From: Echinococcus granulosus
Lineage: Eukaryota; Platyhelminthes; Cestoda; Cyclophyllidea; Taeniidae
NCBI RefSeq assembly: GCF_000524195.1
Contig: NW_020170385.1
Location: 1,476,033-1,540,032, forward strand
Length of the DNA stretch: 64,000 bases
Direction of reading: 5' to 3'
Shown here: positions 57,000 through 64,000 of the stretch, piece by piece
Position numbering within the stretch: the first letter of the stretch is position 1
Layout of the letters: each line of letters begins with the position of its first letter
The notes under the pieces: generated by a model
What the model was told of the DNA's origin: nothing
Seen by the model: the letters and a program-made list of their open reading frames with translations, nothing else
The model's database searches: none
Made by a program: the position numbers and the translations under genes

Positions 57000-59450
57000 T
57001 GTTCTAGTCGAAACCTCGGCTCTCGATGCTATCAGCTATTTCGCAGATCAGGAACTAGCAAGGCTTCAAAGAACAGGCTCTCAGAAGTCTGTCAACCATT
57101 CACCATGAGTTGTTCCAATATTGATCGTCAAGTACCTCAACGAGAAAGGTTCGAGCACATGCTGACTTACAGGTCGGATTCAACGCGGAGCTTAACGATT
57201 GCCAATAACCGTTTTCAGTCCCAGAAAATCAGTTCAGCAAGCTGAACAGAGATCCATCCCTTGTAAAAATGGAACTCTTAAATTCCTATCTCCAGGGTGA
57301 AGAAACTTGGGGTTGTCGGAGGTCAATACGCACCATGAACTAAGTCGGTACATGTATCATAATTTAGCAGACCATAGACAGCATACTTCACATGTCGGAG
57401 GCACAGCGGCCTATCTAGATGGTATATTTTATAATAGGTATAGACTAAAAGCAAATTATCATAAAAAGGAGATTTTTCTTAATAGAATGAATACATATGG
57501 CCTTCATCTACTTCAGGATGAATGTGTCTTTGCTATGGGTTCTGTGAATTGTTTGAGATTCCCAATCGGCAAACACGGTAGGAGACCTGACTTATCAAAA
57601 ATCAAACTATTAATAGAATGCCTCCGACTCATATGGTTGTTTCTAGGACTAGTGGGCCGCTGCAATGCTTTTCTCTAAATGACATAGGGCATACGTGGTC
57701 CATTTAATCGATTACTTACAAAGGATTCCCCATGACATTGAACAATAGAATGCCGAAATTCCTTCGAAAGGATCAGATTGATGCTTATAGACTCTTCACG
57801 ATTCCCAGATTTTATCTCTCTAAAGCCAACGAGACCAAACTTCGGGTCGAACACAAGCACAGGTCACTTCTTTTCTACCTGAGAGGAGAAGGTCATCCCT
57901 GATGCTCGTTCACTGACAGCAAGCAAAACGTTCAAATAGGCATTTTTAGGAACATGTTTTATACTGATTGAAGATAAGAAACTTCTTTTGGTTTCCTTTG
58001 GATGTAAAAAGAATATCCCCTTCTATTCCGGAGATCAGGGCACAAAAATGGGTGAATATATTACTCGGCTAAAATCCTACTGTCCGTTGTTAACTAGCTG
58101 AAAAAAATTATTCAACTTAGTGCCCTCTCACGGTTGATGAAGAGGTATTAGAAGGAACTGGAATATCGAGCTTAGATGATGCATCAGCTGTCGCAGTTTG
58201 AATTCCCTCTAACTCCCTCCATGATCAAAGGGACAACCTTACAAAACCCATTTCTACAGAAGGCTGCAAAATAGCCAAAGTTAAGAGGATTGCTCCAAAT
58301 CACCGAAAAGGAGCTGAACCAGCTTAATCGGCGCCAATTGTTGTCATATATAGATGATGGTCTGGTATTTGAACAAACTAAACAGCAGCAGGAACGGATC
58401 CTTAAGCCACTTCATTACGGAGCAACCTATAACCAACCAAATTAGAATGTTGGCGAGAACGCCATGTTTGCTGATCATATCTTGACTTAAAATAAATGCC
58501 TACTTAAGTCCTATTTACAATACGCTTAGACGTACAAATCGCATATGCAAGTTGAACTCCATTCTTGGTCGGCTCGCCAACAACTGTGATCTATAATTTA
58601 CGTGGATGATCTTGAATTAGTTTTCGTGGATGTGTATAACAAATGGGCAGAGGTTGTTCAGATGTCGTCAACAGTCGGTACCAGAGTTGCCGCGCTCAGA
58701 TAAATATCCAATGTTATGAAAGGTCCAGGATCTAGCGGTCGACAATGGAACGCATTCTACTTCTATTTCCTTAATAATTATGCCAGGAAAACGGTATAAG
58801 GCACAATCAGTGACACTTTCTTCCTAATACCCGCATTTGAATGGATTGATAGAACAATGTTTGACCCAATTTTAGTTGTCAATGCTTAAGGTGAAAGGGA
58901 AAGGAAGACAGCTTAAATCCTCTAGAAGTCTCTTCTGATGTGTAATCTAGTTCAGATACACGGAGGTACTGGTCACAGGAGGATCAAACAGCAAAATTAT
59001 TCATGAGATTTTCCTCAAAGATTCGAAGTTTCAAACAAACGCACCTGGCTATGGAGAATCAATGCAGATTATTTCGCGCTAGCAGAGACACAAGACTGGA
59101 GGAAGCAAAAACTGGGCCATGGAGTGAGCCTTGACAATTAAGCTCAAACGGGGAAGTGTTAGACGAGCCAATTCCGCATGTTTGCCTTAGTCACTGCCCT
59201 ATCTACTCGATCATTCCAGCCTGTTTGCCTAGTCTTCTGATTGGTCGACCCTGGCAACTACTCCACGCCCCCACCTCGTGCAACGCGATTTAATGTGACT
59301 GTTACCCATACTGCCCATTCCCCTTTGTGTCCTGCTGTCCCAGCGACTTTGCACCATTTCTGTGCGGATCTGTTTCATCGAAACTGCATTGTTTCACATA
59401 TAAATTTCATTTAAGCATTCATTATTAGGGCTAGACTATAGCAGATATTT
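57000..59450 (+). mobile_element. Degenerate Ty3/gypsy-type retroelement
   Basis: Broken pol-like fragments on the plus strand. At about 58613-58695 an integrase core reads VFVDVYNKWAEVVQM and then TVGTRVAALR. At about 58740 there is VDNGTH (integrase TDNGTQ), and at about 58834 HLNGLIEQCLTQF (typical HPQSNGLAER..). A reverse-transcriptase-like YIDDGLVFEQTK is at about 58346, closer to the integrase than in an intact element, so there is probably an internal deletion. Stops and frameshifts interrupt every frame. A C-rich stretch at 59160-59400 could be an LTR remnant. No coding capacity remains. Confidence 0.55.
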
Positions 59451-62400
59451 TTGACGTATTACGGGGAGATTTACAAGATCAGGCTTGTAAAACAAGTTGT
59501 CATCTGTTCAAAGTACTGGTAGATTAAAGCACTGATAAATTGCACAAATATTGCAACGAAGTGCCGGTGTTAGTGTTTATTCAGGCATCACCTCATTCAC
59601 CTTTTCACCATGCAATCTCAACCGGGAAAACTCGATATACATATTCTTATGGTTGGTGGCAACAGATCTCAATAACCGATTGATCAAAATTAAGAATCGT
59701 CAACTTTTTCATGGGCTTTTCTACCGAGAACACTTACCTCAATGTCTTTTCGTGTGGTAGCTCGGGGACTTTATCACCATAAAATTAGGGTCGCGATACG
59801 TTGTTTTTACAGTCGTGCTGCTGTAAAGTCCCTGACCACCAATTTTCTACATAAAAGAAGCTCAACTCCGGTGTTTCTCTTAAGCAAATGTAGACTTAGG
59901 CCTGAGCAATCTTATAGCTATTTAGTGAAATCACTATTTGCAGTTAATAATTACTCTGAATCATCCAATATCTGGCGAATGAAATGTATGCAAAAATTGA
60001 AGAGGTTGGAAAACTGATTCTTTATTAATTAAGCAGAACTAGTCAGAAATGAATCACAGCTACTGCTATTAATTTTGTCCAAAAGCACCTATTAAAGTGA
60101 ACACGATATTGAGTTCTCTAAGTCAATAATAAGCCCCATCTAAAAAAAATTTGGGAAGTGAAAGCCTTTTGAACTAGATATAGTTATAATTTCAAAAACA
60201 TGGCTACTAACGAATGAGAATAAAAGACATTTTAATAAGTCGGTTTTAACGGTTTCTTTACCCACAAACCGAAAACTTTATTCTTTTGCGAATTTAAATT
60301 GTGCGAAATTTGTGAGGGTAAATAAGCCGAGTTGGGAAACCCAAGTTGCATTCGCGATGCCATCCTTTACTGCGTTCATTCGCCAATCGGTAGTGCCATT
60401 GCAGTGATTGTAGGTCCGATTGGCCTATGTCAATGCTTGGTGCGAGGGCAGGATGCAGGAAATGGAATAATGCACCATCAAGTGACTGACAAGCGGATTT
60501 CTACAATACGGAATCAAACAGTTTCCTTTTACTACAAGTCTCCAGGTCTATGTAATTCGCATAAAAATGTTGTAAATTATTTTCATTGAATTAATTTGCG
60601 TATAATTGGCGAACTTTTTAAAATCAGCAGATATCACAAACCCACTAATTCCCTTTAAAGTGTCCTCCTCATGCATTTATGTTTCAGTATTTGAAAAATG
60701 ACATTTAAGAAAATTTACAAAAAAGGAAATACAATAGCATGCGTGTTATGTTTAACAGTAGGGACTTTATCGGATCAAGTCCACTGGGGAGAATAGTAAA
60801 ATCATGTATTTATGCGAAAACATGTGAGTAAGGTTTGCATATAGAGAACTCAAATGATCACTCTAAAAGTTTTTATTAAGGCTTTAGGCTTGACTTAACT
60901 CCGTAATCTAGTTAAGTTGATGTGGTTTAATTATTTATCGAAAATGAGTGACGACAGCCTAAAAAGTCCATTCAGCAGACCAAACCAAGTTCCATTTTGA
61001 ATGAACTCTCGCTACATTGTGCTTGATGACTATTGCAATCACCCAAGCAGGTATGAGTTTTTGAACAATATGCGTGTATGGCGTCAAATCGTGGTGCATC
61101 GAGTACTTTTATGTTCAAAAGTAAGTACTTGCGTGTACTGGCAGATCGCATGAGGACAGCTGCGCTGCTACTTCGATAAATGTAGCAGAGACTTGGGTAA
61201 ACCGATTGCGCGTCAAAAAGCAGAAGGCAATATTTAGGTGTTCATACAACCTAATAGGGCAGAAAAGTGAAGCAGTATAAACTGGTAGGAAACCCTAAAT
61301 TAGTTGTATCAGCAAAAAAATACTCATATTTCTGAGATCGTACTCGAGTCGACAGACTGGACCAGTAACTTAAAACCACTTTCCCGTTACCCAGACATCG
61401 GCGCAGCACTTTCATCGATAACACAAAATGTCGGCATTGATTAAACATGTTAGCAGTAAATTACGCAAGAAAAGTTTTGGGAAAATTTGGCTGCTGCTTT
61501 GCCGTTCACAGATGTTTTCCAATATCTTGTATGGTATAGGAGAATTCCCGTTCTTTTAAGAACTCAACCTTAAGCTAACTGCTACTTTAGTGTTAAAAAT
61601 GACCTTTGTAGTCCATGACACTTTTTGGAATTTCACAAAGAGAACATGTGCTAGCCTGCTAACGCGTAGAATTAATCCATTCCAGCAAGTCAAGTAGGTG
61701 TTAGCTGCATCTCCATATGGTCTGCGACAGTAATTTACCGAAGCAATAAAGGTGGAACTTCGGACTCGTTATAAAAATCACAAACCCTCTCTCGACTTTG
61801 GCGACTTTCCATTCCGCTTTATTACTGCTTAATTTTTGCATTGAAGAGGTCTCTTTGGCAGTTTACGCATACGCGACGAGCGAATGCACACAACTACGGA
61901 GGGTCAATTTGTTGCCCGCGGAGAGATGGCAGTCATACAATGAACTTTAAGGCACTGGCGGTGGTTATGTTCATGTAGATGTTTGGTTAATGAACCTAAT
62001 TACAGGTGTTTTTAGCGCAAACACCCTATTTTAAAAGTAATCTTACAATGTATTAAGTTGATTCTGTGATCCCAGTTGCCATAAATTGATTGTTTCGACA
62101 AAATTCTACATTTGACCCGTCTTTACAAAATGGTCTTTAAAAAATCTAGCTACTGTTGGTTGCGCCATTAGTTCAGTAGGTGACGCGACAAATCTGTTCC
62201 TTTAATTTAAAAATGCCCTACATCAATTCACTTAGATGTCTAAGCTGAGGCTTTTATTTTTGTCCAGGTATAAAACGACTCCAACTGATAAGTCATCCGA
62301 GTTTGGTACAGAATATAAAGCTTCAGAAGTATAAATCATTGCCTTCAAAAAAGGTATATTCATCACTTTAAAATGCAATATTGATGCTGAAAACTCTTGT

Positions 62401-64000
62401 AAAACAAAGAAAAACACGATCAAACAATGAGAAATCCAAATCGAAATGTGCATTTTAGTGGTAAAGTACAGTCAAATTAACTACTACCCACGCCAATGGG
62501 AGCTTCGGATACCTTCTCGTTCACCCTGGTTTCAGTGCTTCATATACAGGTGAAATTCTACTTTAAATTAAGGGCATCGCGATCATTTCTCAATGCAGAA
62601 CAATCGCAATTCCCCATGGTACTAGCTTGATAAAAGAATTTCATTCAAAAATGTACGTATGCAATGATAACCGCTAGAGCTCTCTATATTTTCGTAAAAA
62701 GAGAAGATTGATAGTGCTTTTATAAGCATGTCTGATAATTTCCTATGCAAAATATCCTTTGGCATTTGCACTGAAGCCCCATTAGAGGTACTTAACATCG
62801 TAACGCATACACATACACACGCACTATCTGCATTAACGAGATGCTAAATCTGTCGTTAAATAAAAACCACAATCCTGATATTCACGGCTCATTTTACTGA
62901 GACAGTGTTGACTTTCAATAAGTAAATTCAACGGTAACAATAGCAGTACTTTACCCCCTGTACTTTAAGATTTCTTAGCTGATTAAACTATTTAGACTAT
63001 TCGAAAACAGCTATGGCTCGTTACGATTTGGGTAGATTGAATATGGTTGTGCGCTTTTGACTCACCAGCAGAGTGTAGTTGTTTTAAATCGTCATACCAA
63101 ATCTATGTCAAAACGGTTCTTGTTTCTTAATTAATAGTCATTTTAACACCCCCACTGTTTTATACTGGTCCACTCTTCCACTTTCATTATTTATGTATAA
63201 TCCTTCAAAAGGAACGAGGTTGCTGCATCAAAAAACATAGTACACTGAAAATCGCTAATGTTATGTAGCGTCCCGAGACTTCCCTGAAGACGAAAGAAGG
63301 CACAATACTCGGGCAGGATATATATTCAGCGCAGAGAAGGTGCCTGGGCTATTGGCATGGCCCATAAGGTCAGCCCACCCAGCAAGGTACAAGGGGGCTA
63401 ATTCGAAGTACAAAAGTGGCGCCTCACCAATACTGAGGGATAAATCACTATCGTATTACAGCTAGCTAATCATAATCCTCCATTTAAAATCATAAGGAAT
63501 AATGCAAGAATTTGCTCCTTAGGCTCTGATTTTATAAAACAGCTCCATGACGTATCATAACTAAATGGCAGAAGTTTCAGGGTAACATTCTTTTTACATA
63601 ATTTAAACAGTAATAAATCCAAGGAAATTCAGTAACTTAGGTCTTCCATTTTTAATGAGATTATCACTATTGTCTGCGTATCCTCTTGAGTAAACCAGTA
63701 GACAGAGTCTCCAAATTCAAATAAACCTTAGCTTAAATCATAGGTCCCCTTTCCTATTTTAACAAATAAGGCCAAATCATGTTTAGAAAGCTTTTTCTTG
63801 GCATACTGCACCCTTGGGAGCGTAGTGTCTCACTCGGTTCCAATTTTAAATCGACGGAAGCACTCAGTGGGCCCCAGTATACGTATTCAAAACGAAAAGA
63901 GTGAAAAAAACCTAGGCAACATCCCAGTTGGAATTACGGATTGAGTGTGAAGTGCCATGGTAATTTTTGCTAAAGTTGCAGATAGATCATATCGCTTCTA
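59451..64000. other. AT-rich non-coding region to right edge
   Basis: I find no supported gene. Open frames up to about 90 codons (for example at 59742-60017 and 60332-60589) lack family similarity and codon character. A GC-richer patch at 63260-63430 looks repeat-like. Confidence 0.4.

Noticed and set aside
1..64000. CRISPR arrays, bacterial operons, rRNA genes
   Set aside because: No spaced direct repeats, Shine-Dalgarno/operon layout or rRNA motifs. Spliced genes show the DNA is eukaryotic.

Overview
This window is AT-rich eukaryotic DNA with spliced genes. Protein similarity and intron structure point to a flatworm, most likely a parasitic one (cestode or trematode). The evidence is a TRPM2/TRPM_PZQ-type channel carrying a NUDT9-H domain, divergent but clear metazoan orthologues, and many very short introns (about 22-50 nt) at the 5' ends of genes next to ordinary introns of 0.1-2 kb. 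I cannot name the species. All exon coordinates were worked out by hand from reading frame, GT/AG signals, phase agreement and recalled family sequences. No search was run.

Layout. Minus strand, left part: a CLPTM1L-like ER membrane protein (start at 1595, running off the left edge); a UBAC2-like rhomboid pseudoprotease with a C-terminal UBA domain (5520-3431); and a complete 16-exon LARP1 gene (19685-8294) with a La motif and a DM15 cap-binding region. LARP1 and the next gene are divergent across a 0.9 kb shared upstream region. Plus strand: NUF2, a kinetochore coiled-coil protein (20599-22662); vinculin (23862-31060) with an unusual C-terminus; and a TRPM2-like channel (32327-51597, 34 recognised exons, about 1,985 codons) that keeps the full channel core and ends in a NUDT9-H domain whose Nudix box is degenerate. 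A 100-N assembly gap (35955-36054) lies inside this gene.

Right part. Just past the TRPM gene, on the minus strand, is a candidate 78-residue BH3-only-like protein (52673-52078) with a BH3-type helix and a C-terminal hydrophobic segment. From there to 64 kb I see AT-rich non-coding DNA with the wreck of a Ty3/gypsy-type retroelement (about 57.0-59.4 kb).

The genes are independent eukaryotic transcription units, not an operon. The most interesting points are the TRPM2-like channel (drug pocket, pore, dead Nudix box), the possible BH3-only gene, the basic proline-rich vinculin tail, and the series of micro-introns.
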